Shown: piece by piece, positions 45,628 to 57,724 of the stretch
Numbering within the stretch: the first letter of the stretch is position 1
How the letters are laid out: each line of letters begins with the position of its first letter
Source: Enoplolaimus lenunculus
Lineage: Eukaryota > Nematoda > Enoplea > Enoplida > Thoracostomopsidae
DNA length: 64,000 bases
Direction of reading: 5' to 3'
Assembly (NCBI GenBank): GCA_030248215.1
Contig: JASANG010002605.1
Location: 1-64,000, forward strand
Notes under the pieces: model-generated
Database searches by the model: none
Told to the model about the DNA's origin: nothing
The model's input: only the letters and a program-made list of their open reading frames with translations
Made by a program: the position numbers and the translations under genes

Positions 45628-46584
45628 GATCGCGCATACTACTTTCTGTTATTTAAGCAAAGATAGTCATATATTTATGGCTGTAAAATTCATTATTTTG
45701 TACATTAATATGCCGAATTCATGATGTCAATTACGGCAGATCTGTAGCTCTAAACCGAGGCATGTAACTTTCAGTTCAGTTCAACTGGTAAGTTCAACAA
45801 TCGGTATTCGATCAGTTTAGTTGTAATTTTAACCATTACTGCTTTACTCATTTCATCAAAGTTTGTCTGTACATTTTTTGTGTTTTATTTTTAGGCAAAC
45901 AACGTTTGTATGCTTTCAGTTGCTCACAGTATACTCTATGCATAGCGGCAAACTTTGAACTTTTCCTGAAACTTTTCTGGTATATAGTAAATGTGTTGGA
46001 CTGGCTACAGGCTATGGCGAACCATAGTTATGGATTTTTTACAGATTTTATACTGATTATTTTCAAGCATATCCAGCAACTCTGAAGCTTCATAGTTTCT
46101 TTGATATCGACCGTGTTAACCAGAATTTGAAAAAAAATTTAGATTGTCAAGTCCAAACACTCCGGTGTGCAGTCCGTTGTTCACAAACACAATCCACAGC
46201 TGAAAATCAGCAAATAACAATTAATATTTAAATCACGTCTAAAACTTGAAAAAGTTATAAAATTGGCTTAGGCTTCATTTATGCTTATAGGCCAGTGACG
46301 CAGCAGCTGATAATGTCAAACCGAAGTCACATACGCTGTGCCGCAATATACCTATAATGGTAAACAAAACATCGCGGCCGAAGCGAGCGACAAGCTAAAT
46401 GCAATTTCAATATTTTGTATGTTTAGAAAAACCCGAACATTTTATCATTAAATTTTTTGTCCTTGCGTTATAGAAAATTTTATGATTTAAAAATGAATGG
46501 GGCCGGCCCTCCGCCTCTCCTGCAGCGGCTTCGTCAATGGATTGTGCTATGACTTTAGGCTTACACACCTTCGGGTCATCCTTA
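45628..46584. other. no gene seen
   Basis: AT-rich sequence. A minus frame at 46407-46607 reads VIAQSIDEAAAGEAEGRPHS but has no recognised domain and runs into the MITE at 46585. Confidence 0.45.
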
Positions 46585-46733
46585 CACTGCAAAAAATGGT
46601 GAGTCAAATTGACTCTCTCCGAAATAGGCTTTTCCGAATTTAACTCAGGCGGAGTCGAATTTTGACTCAGTTCGTGTAGTCAGGAAAAGCCTATTTCGGA
46701 GAGAGTCAATTTGACTCAATATTTTTTGCAGTG
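46585..46733. mobile_element. palindromic TA-flanked MITE (CACTGCAAAAAATGG ends)
   Basis: It starts CACTGCAAAAAATGGTGAG and ends with the reverse complement ..TTTTTTGCAGTG. TA flanks both sides (46583-46584, 46734-46735), as for Tc1/mariner-type targets. The two arms (GAGTCAA..CTCTCTCCGAAATAGGC) pair over about 50 bp, so the whole element is a hairpin. Sister copy at 58108-58307. Confidence 0.85.
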
Positions 46734-46735
46734 TA

Positions 46736-47716
46736 TGCTGATGCTTTATAATTAGACGTTGTCCATTACTTTGCTCATCCACCGGCACACAAAGAGACTG
46801 TAGGGGCTTAGGGTGAAGCTTTATGCTTAAGTTTAGTCTTAGGATTAGGTTTATGCTTGGTTTATGTTTAGACCATCTGTTATACATGAGTCGTATTTGT
46901 GTTTAGTTCACAAAATTTCCCAACTCATAACGAATTTGCATAAAGCCAACTTGCTTCACGGTATCACATTCAAAACTTTTACTAAATCACAAACATAACA
47001 CAAGGCCTCTCAGCCTAAACCTAAAAATAACCTGTTTGCCGAGACTTTAGCCTCACGCTAAAGTCATTGACCAGAGCTTAAGCCTAGGCTGGACCTTCAG
47101 CACATGCTTTCAACCTCAAATCGAGACATAATTTTAAACGCATACATAGGCCTATGCTAAATCAGCAGCCCAAGCGTATGCCAAAGGTTTATTTAAGCCT
47201 CAGCATACTTCTATATTTTCAAATGTGTGTATCACCTATCACCAGTTTGCGACAGTTCTTGTAACGTTTGAACCACCGAACGGTGAGCTTCAAAAATCCA
47301 GCGCTTTTTCCGTATTTGCTCTGACCTACATGTGCATACAGTTTGAAATCAACAGCAAATGTAGTTCGCTTGTGTGAAAACCTGCCATTATTTTCAACTG
47401 AGTATAGCACCTAAGTATTACAACATTGTGATAGATTTTGTAGCTTTCGAACCAGTGAATGGTGAGATTCAAAATTCAACACTTTTTTTCGCATTTCATT
47501 TCTCTTAATACTTCTGCACAACTTTTGAGATTACTAGCTACACAATTGATTAAAACGTATCGCTAATTGGTGAGAGGAGCTGTAGACATATGACAATAGC
47601 GGCATTGAGCAAATACCACCTATGGCATACCTCGTTCAAATTGGTGGCAGTATATGTGATCGGTATCCAATCATGATGAGTATGAGTGACGTCATGAGTG
47701 CCATGAACTTGTTTAC
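46736..47716. other. no exon placed; CTAAG-rich tract and a diverged local repeat
   Basis: 46790-47200 is rich in CCTAAG/CTTAGG words without clear ends. 47220-47300 and 47410-47500 share 'gtagctttcgaacca..gaatggtgag.ttcaaaa' phrases, a diverged direct repeat. The 3'-most exon(s) of the mosaic gene should lie here or further left, but I could not place them. Confidence 0.45.
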
Positions 47717-50700
47717 AATTTTGAAACGCTGAATTATCACAGATTTCCGAAAAAACACCATCAGTTGCTAGAAACGTATCGAAGTTTAGCTGTCCGCTAA
47801 TTGGTTGGTTATTTGGAGGTTGTACACGAATTGCTGACGTTTGTCCTGGGTCCAGTCCATACATGGCGCAGTATTTAGAGTTGTCTAGAATATAAAATGT
47901 TAATCGTTAAACATCTGTTCAGAAAAATGAACACTTTTTCCAGCGAAAGCTTGCAACTGTTGACACATGTAAGTTTTTGCAACGAGAACTTGCAGTTACA
48001 ACTTGCGCGTGCAATTTGTTTAAAAATGATTTCACAAGGGTTGCAGTTGAGTGTTGCCGTCGCAATTTCTCGCTGTAATAACATGCAAACGTAAAAAAAC
48101 TAGATTGCAATAACAAATGCATACTTTAAAATTAATTTAACGATCTTCTTTTCTAGATTGCCTGGTCAACAACATTATCTTGTTCGCTACGCCAGTTGGC
48201 AAATACCCTTTTTACTTGAATTAATATCCTCCGGAAACATAATCCTTACCAAGTTTTGTCATCCGGAAATGAGAATACTTCCGATACCATTGCTACTGGA
48301 GGCAATGTATAGAACAGGGGCGGAACACTAGGATAAGCATATTCCTACGTCTACGCCTAAGCCTAAACCTAAGCGTAGAATGAAATTATACCTAACCCTA
48401 AGCCGACGCTTAAGCCTAAGCCTAAGCAAATCAACTAGTCTAGAGCTTAAGCTTACTCTATTCCAGTTCCGCGGAACTACGTTCAGCCCCTGATTTTTAC
48501 ACGGGCCGCTACTAGCTTAATCGTAGAGAGGTGATATTTACAGATTATGCACACATCCCCTTTCCGGGGAGACTAAAAAAGAGTAGGTTCAAGTTTTATA
48601 CTATATTATTTCTTATACTTAGAATTACGCTAAGACTTAGGAATATGCGTAATCTACAATTACGGCCTCAAAAGTAACACCGGCCACGGCTTCCACGAGC
48701 AATTGCATGACAAAAGAAGCATACACCGTATCTCGGAGTTTTGACCTTTACTCCCGATAGATGCTGAGATTTTCACTACTTCGTACTTGTGTTAATTTTC
48801 TCGGCAGCTCAACGCTTAACTTCAGTTAGTCGAGTTTAAATTTTTTTGTAAGACATTTGTGATCTTTTAATTTTACGAATTTTTATACACTTTCGCTGTT
48901 TACCGAAATTTGGAATGAAATTAATCCATACTCCGTACGCAGAATTGACAGCTTCCCATTGATCTAATCCGACAAACGTATCACATTCTGTAAAAAACAA
49001 TAATAGATTGTATTTTTAAAATTACAGACACCAAAATTTCTAAAAAATATATTTCATGAAAATCAAGCGGAAATTCAATAAAGTTTGTCTTTAGAAACAG
49101 TGGTTAAGTGTATTCCAAAACATTCCACCGTTACACTTTTATGCTGCTTTTTTATATTACAAACAACTTAAGTTGGTTTAAGTCAATGATCGAGTTACTG
49201 GCACGTTTGTGTAACTTAATCGTTAAATTATTAAAAATTGAAGATTTCTAGGGTTTTTCAAGACTTAAAAACGTGGTTACGCCAAATCTAAGAGGGTCCA
49301 TAACAATGGAAGGGGCCCGGAACCGTTTGTCGATCTTTGGTTTCGAGTTCAAGAAATAAACTTACGGTTAGAATTTACTAAACTCATCTGATACATTTTT
49401 GGGCCCATGTAAAGATCAGGGGCGGAGAGGTTTTCTGTGGGATTATAATAGAGTAAGCTTAAGCTTTAGACTAATTTTTCGCTTGGCCTAGGCTTAGGCT
49501 TTTAGGCTTAGGCTTAGGAATATGCTCATTTTACGCTTAGGCTTAGGTTTAGGAATATGCTTATATACTGTTCCACCCGTCTTCTTTACATTGGCCCGTT
49601 TTTGTTACTGGCGACAATATTATTTTTGGTATTGTTGGTTTTATATTATGTGTAAAATACAAAATCAATTCAATCAAGACAACCAGGGTGTAAACGAAAA
49701 ATAATAATAACGGATTCGGACACTGATTTTATTACCAATAAAAAGTTTCATAAGTTACAAGTCGTATCTCCAATTCACCAGTTACCATTGTATACTTTCA
49801 GAATTTTCCTTGGTCCCTGTCGCGTTTAGCTCAAACTAATCAGCTTGTTGCTCGATTAATATTTACTACCAGTCCGGCTTGCCTGAACTATACTATTATA
49901 GCAATGAGCTGGCACCGAAAAAAAACCAACGAAAAAACAGTTTCTCTTTCTCGATTTTTTCTCTTTTCCAAAAAGCTGCAAAAATGAGAAAAAACGAAGA
50001 AAAAACATTTTGTTTTTTGCAAATAACTTGCGCTACAGCGACAAAACGTTGCCGATTACTATAACAATTTGGGTTTTCTCATGTTCCCCATCCGGAACGT
50101 GCTATATAAAAATATTTAAATATATATTTTTTCCTTTTGTTTGATCCAACATTACAGCAACTTAACGCGTTAGCTATGACCTAAACTTTTGATTAAATTA
50201 ATGTAAAACCGTGAAACTACAAATCCTGTTCGCACATTTTTGTCGAACTCAAATTGGGCCCATGTAACGATCATGGATGGAACGTTTTGTGTGAAACTAC
50301 AATAGAGTAAGCTTAAGAATTAGACAAATTTTTTTGTCTGGCTTAGGCTTAGGCTTAGGCTTCGGCTTAGTAATATGCTTATAATACTGTTCCGCCCCTG
50401 TTCGTTACATTGGCCTTCAAAGTGTTACAAACCGTTGATATACAGAGTAGTAAAATAGTATCACTTAGCATCAGATTTAGCATCCGTTAACGTTTTTTGC
50501 TTTTATTAAAACACAAGTATATGTTTTTAAAACCAGTCTTGCTGCTGCAAACTAATCATTCATTTCTTGAAAAATGTTCAGTTATCCTGGAAAACCAAAC
50601 TTACGATTCGAATTCACCAGACACACTTGGCACACTTCAGTTAACGTAGGTGTTGTATCTGTTGGTGTTGTTGTTGTTGTTATTAGTGGTGGTGTGATTC

Positions 50701-52246
50701 CTGGTCCGTCTGTTTCTCCTGGTGGGGTTGTTCCTTCTGATGTGGTTGTTGTTGTTTCTATTTCAGGAGTTGTACCAGGTGTTACTATCACTTCAGGTGT
50801 TGATTGTTCTGGTTGTGGAGGGGTGAATGGGGCAATTGTGGACGTTGTTCCAAAGGTTACAGGAGTTTGAATTAATGTTTGTCGGATAATTGGATCTGTA
50901 GTCCGAACGGGTGCAGTAACCGTCAGCGGAGCTTCCGTAACAACTGAAATTAGAAAAATGATTTCAGATTTTGCACCTTTTATTGCTATAGCACAGTATG
51001 AGGTACTCACAGTTAAATTTGAGCAGTGCAAGCGGACGGCGCCCAAACCGCCAATTGGAAGGAATCGATCCTTTGGGAGCCCCACTTTGGCAAACTAAAA
51101 AATTTTGTCGCTGACCACGAACTTCTACAGCTGTAAAACAATTTATTGGGGGCCTGATTGAACCTGTTTGTGGGAAGCCTACTATCTTAATGCGCAGTAC
51201 AAAATCTTTATATTGATAGCGGGCTTGAGCTGTAGCTTAAAGCTGCTATGAATCAGTGGTAGTGGCAAACCACTCAAAGCCAAAATATTGCGGTTTCAGT
51301 GCTAGCTTGCAATTAGATCTCCAATGAATCCAAACTTTATGGGATATGCAATTAAATTTCGAAATATGGGCCAGAGCGGTAGCCACCATTTTGTTTTCTA
51401 GAATATCAGGCAAACTTTAGTTGGGTAAATATTTTCAAACGTTTTGCTAAAGGGTTTTGGGTCCGGGATAAGTGTTTCACTGAGACATAACCAGCGTACC
51501 AGGCGCGAAAATTTAGTATTGTTTAAATATATAGATGGCGTTTGTAAAAATCAGTTTTTAGTTCTTAATTTTTGTTATTTGCAAAACCATTGTTAGGGAC
51601 GACAGATCTTTTAGACACTCCTGCACTATAAATTAAAGTGAGTTGATTATAGCTCAGCATAAGTCAAATCACTTGGTCTGAGTTAGTACTGTCACGACTT
51701 ATAATTCTTAGTTGGTTTCATTTGTTCGGATTCAATTATAATCACCTATCCCAGAAACAACTCAACTCAGAAGGACAAACAACTCAACTCAGAAGGAGTT
51801 AAAGTTTACTGTTATTAACACAGAAACAACTAAGTTTAAGTGTGAGTTGGTTAATGAACTCATTCAAATTTACAGTGTGTAACTACGTCGACAAACATAC
51901 AAACATCACAGGCGCAGCCGTATTGGATTGAGGTATGTAGGTAGTGTTTTTGAGTACAACAGTACATTAATATGGTAACAATGTGACACCATTTGTGTCA
52001 CACTCTTACAGTCGAGTGGCGATGGTAAATGCCTTTCAGTGGATGGTTGCGATTTATGTTGTTGAAGATAATGCTTACCTATACCTGGACATTCTGGACA
52101 CTGCGTTCCAGTACCCGGCCCAGGACACGGACATCTGGTCGCAGTCACAGTCTCAGGGCACGGACATCCGTTAGGACACTGCTTTCTGCATCCGCGACCA
52201 GGACAACAAGCACCACCCCGCCTGCGGTTTGTGCCACAAGATTCAC
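47717..52246 (-). CDS. five phase 1-1 exons of an extracellular mosaic protein (partial)
   Basis: Exons in transcript order: 52246-52079, 51130-51011, 50943-50605, 48987-48904, 47884-47717. Each has clean AG/GT borders and starts and ends in phase 1, the classic shuffling-compatible layout of secreted proteins. Exon 1 is Cys/Pro-rich (ACCPGRGCRKQCPNGCPCP). Exon 2 reads VEVRGQRQNFLVC..WRFGRRPLALLKFN. Exon 3 is a Thr/Pro-rich mucin-like linker ending EVCQVCLVNSN. Exon 4 reads CDTFVGLDQWEAVNSAYG. Exon 5 reads KYCAMYGLDPGQTSAIRVQP..FLATDGVFSEICDN. The domains after the linker are not ones I recognise. Grouping into one gene is inferred from strand, phase and spacing. Both ends are missing. Introns hold several MITEs. 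Confidence 0.65.
48300..48507 (-). mobile_element. CTTAGG-cored MITE, copy 1
   Basis: Ends of the ATGTAAAGATCAGGGGCGG type (here GTATAGAACAGGGGCGGAAC on the left, CCCCTGATTTTTACACGGGCC on the right) around a CCTAAGCCTAAACCTAAGC core. Orientation is opposite to most other copies. Non-coding, inside the mosaic gene's intron. Confidence 0.75.
49402..49596 (+). mobile_element. CTTAGG-cored MITE, copy 2
   Basis: GGCCCATGTAAAGATCAGGGG on the left, TTCTTTACATTGGCC on the right, core with GCTTAGGCTTAGGAATATGC. The right end is slightly degraded (CACCCGTC for GCCCCTG). Confidence 0.75.
50257..50415 (+). mobile_element. CTTAGG-cored MITE, copy 3
   Basis: Left GGGCCCATGTAACGATCATGG, right TGTTCCGCCCCTGTTCGTTAC then ATTGGCC, core (GGCTTA)n. 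It lies about 190 bp from the Thr-rich exon end at 50605. Confidence 0.75.
51624..51877. mobile_element. palindromic MITE-like element (CACTRTAAATT ends)
   Basis: The left CACTATAAATTAAAGTGAGTT is matched by the reverse complement of the right end CACTGTAAATTTGAATGAGTT. Internal CAACTCA/TGAGTTG words recur in both orientations. No clear target duplication, so the exact ends are provisional. Confidence 0.55.
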
Positions 52247-52624
52247 CTATAAATGGCAAAAATACTACTTGATTTTTTCCAACTTGGAACGATATTTTTG
52301 CAGACTTAACACGTTTAAGTCGCGATATTTTTACCAATTTTGATATGACGTAAAGAGGCGGATCCAGAAATTTCGAACGGATGGCGGGTTGGCAAATGTT
52401 ATAAAACGCAATTTTCACTTTTATGACGGTGGGACGTACGCTCCTCGTCTGGATTCTCTAGTGATGATTTAAACATGTTATTATGGACGATGCGTGTAAA
52501 ATGTTAGATTGGCAATTCTTAATAATATATCCTGTAAGTACTCCCGGGGCATATCGTTGACATTAAACCTGATCCGTTGCAAATGAACTGATGTTATATT
52601 GCAGATCCAAAAGTTCGTCATTCG

Positions 52625-52778
52625 GACCCATGTAAAAATCAGGGGCGGAACGTTTTTCTGTGGGACTAGAAAAGAGTAAGCTTAAGCTTTAGACGAATGT
52701 TTTTGCTTGGCATAGGCTTAGGCTTAGGCTTGGAAATATGCTTATAATACTGTTCCGCCCCTGTTTTTTACATTGGCC
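52625..52778 (+). mobile_element. CTTAGG-cored MITE, copy 4
   Basis: Left GACCCATGTAAAAATCAGGGG, right CCGCCCCTGTTTTTTACATT then GGCC, TTAGGC-rich core. The right half is the best preserved in the family. Confidence 0.78.
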
Positions 52779-53838
52779 ATTATTAGTATTCGTAGTTATA
52801 GGGAAACCTTGTGACTAAAATTTAAGTTGCTTCACGATAAAACTAGTGAAAAATGGCTATCGAACGACTTTAACTAACATATGCTGCTCAAAGTAACTGG
52901 ATCTGAAGGTAAACAAACGCGAGTTGCAATTGTAGGGTGCCTCAAAATTATTCAGTGCCTCTCATACATAATTTTTTGCGGACGCCCTTGGAGGTAGGGT
53001 ATCTGGACCCCTTAGGAATTTAAGAAAAAGTAGCCTATCCTGTTGATCTCGACGAGTTGAGTTCAACGGTACCATTTTTATAGCAGCATAACCAACGGTT
53101 CAAATGTTATGGCCCTTGAAATTGCAGTGCAAAAAAGCACGCAGTGGAAAAAACTATCTATAATTCACATGTTTGTAAATTATAAGCTTAGCCAGGTTAA
53201 TTTGTTATACAAACTTGGTCGTCGTTTGCACATATTTTATATTGTGAAAAGTGAAGTTTAAAGGGTAATACCTTTCAAACCGGGGCCCTACCACCTTAAA
53301 AATGGTACCGCAGAACTCAGCTCGCCGAAATCTTAAACAAACCGTTTCTCATTAGATTCTTAGGAGGCCAATATTCCGTACCTCCTCTTAGATTTAGTAT
53401 TAGACAAGTAATCTGCATGATGCTAAATTCACCAATTTGTACAGGTATGTGAACATAAAACAGGACTACAGCAATTATGACATAATGTACACAAATTATT
53501 GTGGAAGATGCATACACGAACTTATACGTTTGCTTACATAGCTCAATCGCAATAGACGCATATAATATCAGTAATATGATACAGCGATACATGATGCTAA
53601 GCGACAGACTTTTACAAAGAACTATTCAGTCAAACGTGTTAAATTGAAAAGAACAGCTGTGTCATGGATAAAGAATATCTGAAATAAAATCTTCACCCAT
53701 AATTTGAAAAAATATCCTACACTGAATATGGTTTTTATGCATTATTTGGTATTTGTTTTGAGCAAATTTCAAACCTAGTTTGTTTGAAAGCCTATAGCTA
53801 AACTAGTGGTTGATGCAGTATAGCTGGAGAACACTTAC
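52779..53838. other. intron-like, no exon seen
   Basis: AT-rich. A minus frame at 53317-53592 (91 codons) has no recognisable domain and lacks Cys-module or splice features. Confidence 0.5.
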
Positions 53839-53868
53839 AGATTGAATAATCGGAAACGGTAACAGGAA
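53839..53868 (-). CDS. possible 30-nt micro-exon, phase 1-1
   Basis: Acceptor GTTTGGTTAG, 30 nt encoding about (V)PVTVSDYSI, donor GTAAGTG. The phase matches the neighbouring mosaic-gene exons. Very short, so chance is not excluded. Confidence 0.35.
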
Positions 53869-53928
53869 CTAACCAAACAAGTAAAATTTTATAAATACAT
53901 ATTTCAACGTGTAAGTGTCAATACAAGT

Positions 53929-54095
53929 GGCCCGTGTAAAGATCGGCGGCGGAACGTTTTTCTGTGGCACTAGAATAGAATAAACTTTAGCTTTAGACTA
54001 ACTTTTTTGCTTGGATTAGGCTTAGGCTTAAGCTTAGGCTTAGGCCTAGGAGTATGCTTATGAATGCTGTTCCGCCCATGTTCTTTACATTGGCT
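53929..54095 (+). mobile_element. CTTAGG-cored MITE, copy 5
   Basis: Left GGCCCGTGTAAAGATCGGCGG, right CCGCCCATGTTCTTTACATT then GGC, core with GGATTAGGCTTAGGCTTAAG. It sits between the two candidate micro-exons. Confidence 0.75.
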
Positions 54096-54232
54096 ATACA
54101 AGTCAATTGAAACAATTCTTAAATAATTTTTACAGCTTTCAGTAAAAATGTAGCGGAAGATTGCAAACAATAAAGTAGATAAACGGTTACTTGCCTGGAT
54201 TAAGGAATCTAGAGTCAGTGCTCCGAGCTCAC

Positions 54233-54262
54233 CAAACATTTGTAAGCTCTCGGAGCGCTGAG
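54233..54262 (-). CDS. possible 30-nt micro-exon, phase 1-1
   Basis: Acceptor GTTTAGACAG, 30 nt encoding about (x)QRSESLQMF(G), donor GTGAGC. Same length and phase as the candidate at 53839-53868. Alternative acceptor and donor choices exist in the same stretch, so this is tentative. Confidence 0.3.
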
Positions 54263-54611
54263 CTGTCTAAACAATTGCAAGCTTAATTATTAACACATAT
54301 TTTTGTTAAGTGTTAAAACTTATCTCCTTTAGGCAAATTTTGAAAAATTTTGATTACAACAAACACAGGTCGCCAAGAAAAAATACCAAAAAACAGCATC
54401 AGTGTTGTTATAATAAAGTGAAAACTTTGCTGCAATTTTTTTCGTGTATACTTTTCGTTTTAGTTGAAAATTTAAACGGCTTTTTAAGAAAAACAAATAT
54501 AAATCGATACCATTAATCTTTGATATACTTAGATGTTTCTTTTGCATACCTGGGCTTAGGTTTAGGCTTAAATTCAAGCTTTTTAGAGTTGCGCTATACT
54601 TTTGTTTACGT

Positions 54612-55205
54612 TTGACGCCGTCCGTCATCCGTTCAGTGCCGTCTGAACCGGTCCGACATCCATTGCCGGTGTGTCACCGTCCTGTGCTCTTTCTCACCAT
54701 GCGTCATCCGTACGGCGCCGTTCGTTACCCGTCCAACGTCGTCTGTCACCCGGCCGGCGAGGGTCGTCACCCGTACGGTGCCGTCCATCACTCGTATGGC
54801 GCCCTCCATCGCCAGTCCGTCACCGTTTAGTGCTGTCCGTCACTTTGCGTCACTCCTACGACGTCGTCCGTCACCACGTACGGCGCTGTTCGTCGCCTGT
54901 TCGTCACCGTGGTGCGCTGTCCGTCACCTGTCCGGCGCCGTCCGTCACCCGTCCGGCGACGTCCGCGTCCGGTGACCTCCGTCACCCGCCCAGCGCCGTC
55001 CGTCACCCATCCGGCGCCGTCCGTCACACATATCGCGCCACTCGTCGCCAGTCTGTTACCGTCCTGCGCTGCCCGTCATCGTGCGTCATAAGTATGGTAC
55101 CGTCCGTCATCGTACGGCGCCGTCCATCACCTGTATGGCGCCGTCCGTCACCAACCCAGCGCCGTCTATAACCCGTACAGCGCCGTCCGTCACCGTCCGT
55201 CACAA
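54612..55205. repeat. GC-rich 21-bp minisatellite (CCGTCCGTCACCCGTACGGCG)
   Basis: About 27 degenerate units of roughly GCCGTCCGTCACCCGTCCGG, with CGTCAC/CGTCATC variants. It stands out in GC content from its surroundings. Frames of PSVTRPAPSVTH type run through it on several registers because the unit is a multiple of 3. They are not genes. CpG-rich. Confidence 0.92.
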
Positions 55206-55316
55206 TACGGTATTACATGTGTGTTATTTGCTTACGATAACGCACGGTAACCGACAGCGCCGGACGGCGACTGACTGCTGCCGCACGACGAGTATAGCGC
55301 CACCCTCAGGCGTATG

Positions 55317-55455
55317 GGCTTTTGTATAGAACAGGGTCGTAATAGAAGTATCAGCATATTCCTAAACGGAAGCCTAAGCAAAAATAGTCTAAAGCTTAAA
55401 CATATCCTATTGCAGTCCAATGAAAAACGTTGCGCCCCTGATCTTTACATAGTCC
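55317..55455 (-). mobile_element. CTTAGG-cored MITE, copy 6 (degraded)
   Basis: Left 'gtatagaacaggg', right AACGTTGCGCCCCTGATC then TTTACATAG, core CCTAAGCAAAAATAGTC. Opposite orientation, like copy 1, and begins just after the 21-bp array. Confidence 0.65.
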
Positions 55456-56045
55456 GGTGAAAGCGTCAAGCAATATAACCTTACACGTGTAACATAATTG
55501 TATTAATTATTAATTTTAAATAGTGGTTGAAACAATGGGAAAATCTGAGACTAATAAGATTAACCGTGTTAAATAAAAACCGAATGACTCTTGTTAAAGA
55601 ACAATATTATGCTCATGTGTTTTTCTCACAATAAGCTTAATCCTAAGCTTATGCGTAAGCTTGAAGCGTAAAGCCTAAACTCTAAGTTATACAAAAATTT
55701 GAAACATTCAAATTGCTATGAGGAGCACTATTCGTTTGCCCCATTCTATCTTGCACCAACTTCTAGTTGCATGATACCCTGGCTGATTTCAATACAACTG
55801 TCCTATCCACCCGATCACAAAAATTTTGTCTTTTTAATTTTCAGATTAAACTTTAATAATAAATCAACATTGCTCAAAGTGTAAAAGTTAACTTTTTGCT
55901 AAAATTTTTAATAGGAGACATCTGAATTTAAAACAATAGATTGGCGAAAATTTTCGTCACTTAAGAAGTGACTAAAAGTATAAAATACGAAAAGGCAGTA
56001 AAAATGTGAGTGGGTTTGGGCAAAAAACAACAACAACAACAACTG
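55456..56045. other. no exon seen
   Basis: AT-rich with a short CCTAAGCTTATGCG-type fragment at 55635-55690. Nothing coding recognised. Confidence 0.5.
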
Positions 56046-56046
56046 G

Positions 56047-56116
<70 letters not shown>
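56046..56116. repeat. (AT)n microsatellite, about 70 bp
   Basis: An uninterrupted AT run preceded by (CAA)n at 56028-56042. Expected to be highly polymorphic and able to extrude cruciforms. Confidence 0.97.
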
Positions 56117-56117
<1 letters not shown>

Positions 56118-56569
56118 CGAAAAACGCATCCAAGATAAGCGTCTTTAATGCACTTCATGCGTCAAAGTATCGCTTAGGGCGAAAGCGGAACTGTAAACCC
56201 CTAAAATTTTTTCTAGATTTGCCCACGACACGAGTTGTATAATTTAAGTATAAATAACTTGAGGTTACGCATCGAATATACATACAGGAACTAAAAAATA
56301 AACGACAAAAAGATATTTATGACAGGATACAGCTTTTAATTTTGCTTCTTTAATCTATTTTGGTCATAACTAATCACGTTTGACACCTGTGGCGAGTTCA
56401 AGATTTTTTGAAGGGGGATACGAGCTAATAATAAGGGAAGGATACTATACTAATAGGTAAATTTTATAATGTTTAATTTTTTAATTTTTTGCTCACGAGA
56501 ATCGCAAGGGGAATATAATATGTGCCGTATCGCCCTTAGATCCGCGGTTGTGTGACTCAGAGTTGCACT

Positions 56570-56936
56570 ACTGTTATTTATTTTCAATCCACGCTCCGCC
56601 GCCCTTCGTTACTGACATATATCCATTACTGCAATTATCCGTTATTGAATTAAACGTTTATTTGTCTTGTGTCAATAGCTTGAGCGATAATACAAGGTTA
56701 TACTTATTAATTTACTTTCAAAATTTAGGTACGCTTTAAAGTTTCGAAGTCAAATTATTTGCTCCTGGAGTCATTTATGCGCTACAATTAGAGCTAATTG
56801 ACATTTATGGACTCTAATTTGGGTTTAGAGACTATCCGCTTACAGACTCTTATTAGGGATACGGACTCGTATTGATTTGGACTCACAATGGGGACCCCCC
56901 TCTTTTTACCCCCCTCTTATTCGGGTCAATACAGTA
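56570..56936 (+). mobile_element. GACCCGAATAAGAGGGG-family TIR element, left end lost
   Basis: Body 'ttatttattttcaatccacgctccgccgcccttcg' and the right end CCCCTCTTATTCGGGTCAAT followed by ACAGTA match the other copies. The left TIR is missing or degraded. Confidence 0.72.
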
Positions 56937-57724
56937 GTCGAATTTAAAAGCCCTACTTGGCAACCTACAACTTCTTAGGGAAAAAATTGCACGTGTGAAT
57001 TGGCTTCAACCGCATCCTGTATACTGCAGGGACTTCCCGTTTTCCAAGATGGAAATCCACGGCTTGGAACGCAGCAAGTGCAGCACGGGCACGCTTGCTC
57101 GACGGGTAATTTTTCTTTTGGAATGAAAATCACGAACTTAGGTTTTGTTTAGAAAACGGAAAAGTGGCCAAATTCAGCAACCTGGGTTTTGTCCACCGCA
57201 GTAGGGAAAATCAGAAGTGTAAATGTTGTGCGGACAGCGGAAAGAAAGTGGAACGTATTTCATTGTCTTCCAGGACTTTAAAAGAATGGGAAATTCGCCT
57301 TCCCCCCGGAAACAAACCGTCACCAAAAAGTTCACTATTGGAACAGCTAAAATTTTCAATATACGATTTTTTAGAATGCGTTCTTTACGCTTCAGCATGA
57401 GAACCCCTTAATGCCGGGAACTAAGGGTTCTTCCCAATTGTGGGTTGTTTAGGAGAGCGCCAGCGAAATGAAAACTACCCAGTACCCTTACTGCATTACT
57501 TTATATTGAGACGTTCTGTTTTGGAACGTTTTATAAACATTGTAATTGTAAAGTAAAAGAAAATTAATTAAATTATTCCCTCACACATTTCAATTGTGTG
57601 TGGAAATATGTGCCAGACACCCAAAATAACTGATATTTATTTTTAACTCACCCACTTGTCAAGGAGAACCACGAGGCTTCTCCGGGCTTAGGCTACATTT
57701 CAGCTTGGACCTCTTGCAAGTCAA
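56937..57724. other. no gene assigned
   Basis: A plus frame at 57164-57400 (78 codons, KCKCCADSGKK..LPPGNKPSPKS) overlaps a minus frame with FRCPHNIYTSDFPYCGG. Neither has a domain I recognise or convincing splice sites. Short inverted 'ttcccgt..gggaa' pairs occur around 57030-57430, so an old mobile element is possible. Confidence 0.4.

Noticed and set aside
54612-55329. PSVTRPAPSVTH repeat proteins on both strands
   Set aside because: Product of a 21-bp tandem unit divisible by three, without splice or start context.
57164-57400. Cys-containing ORF as a mosaic-gene exon
   Set aside because: No acceptor/donor pair in phase 1 and the opposite strand is equally open.
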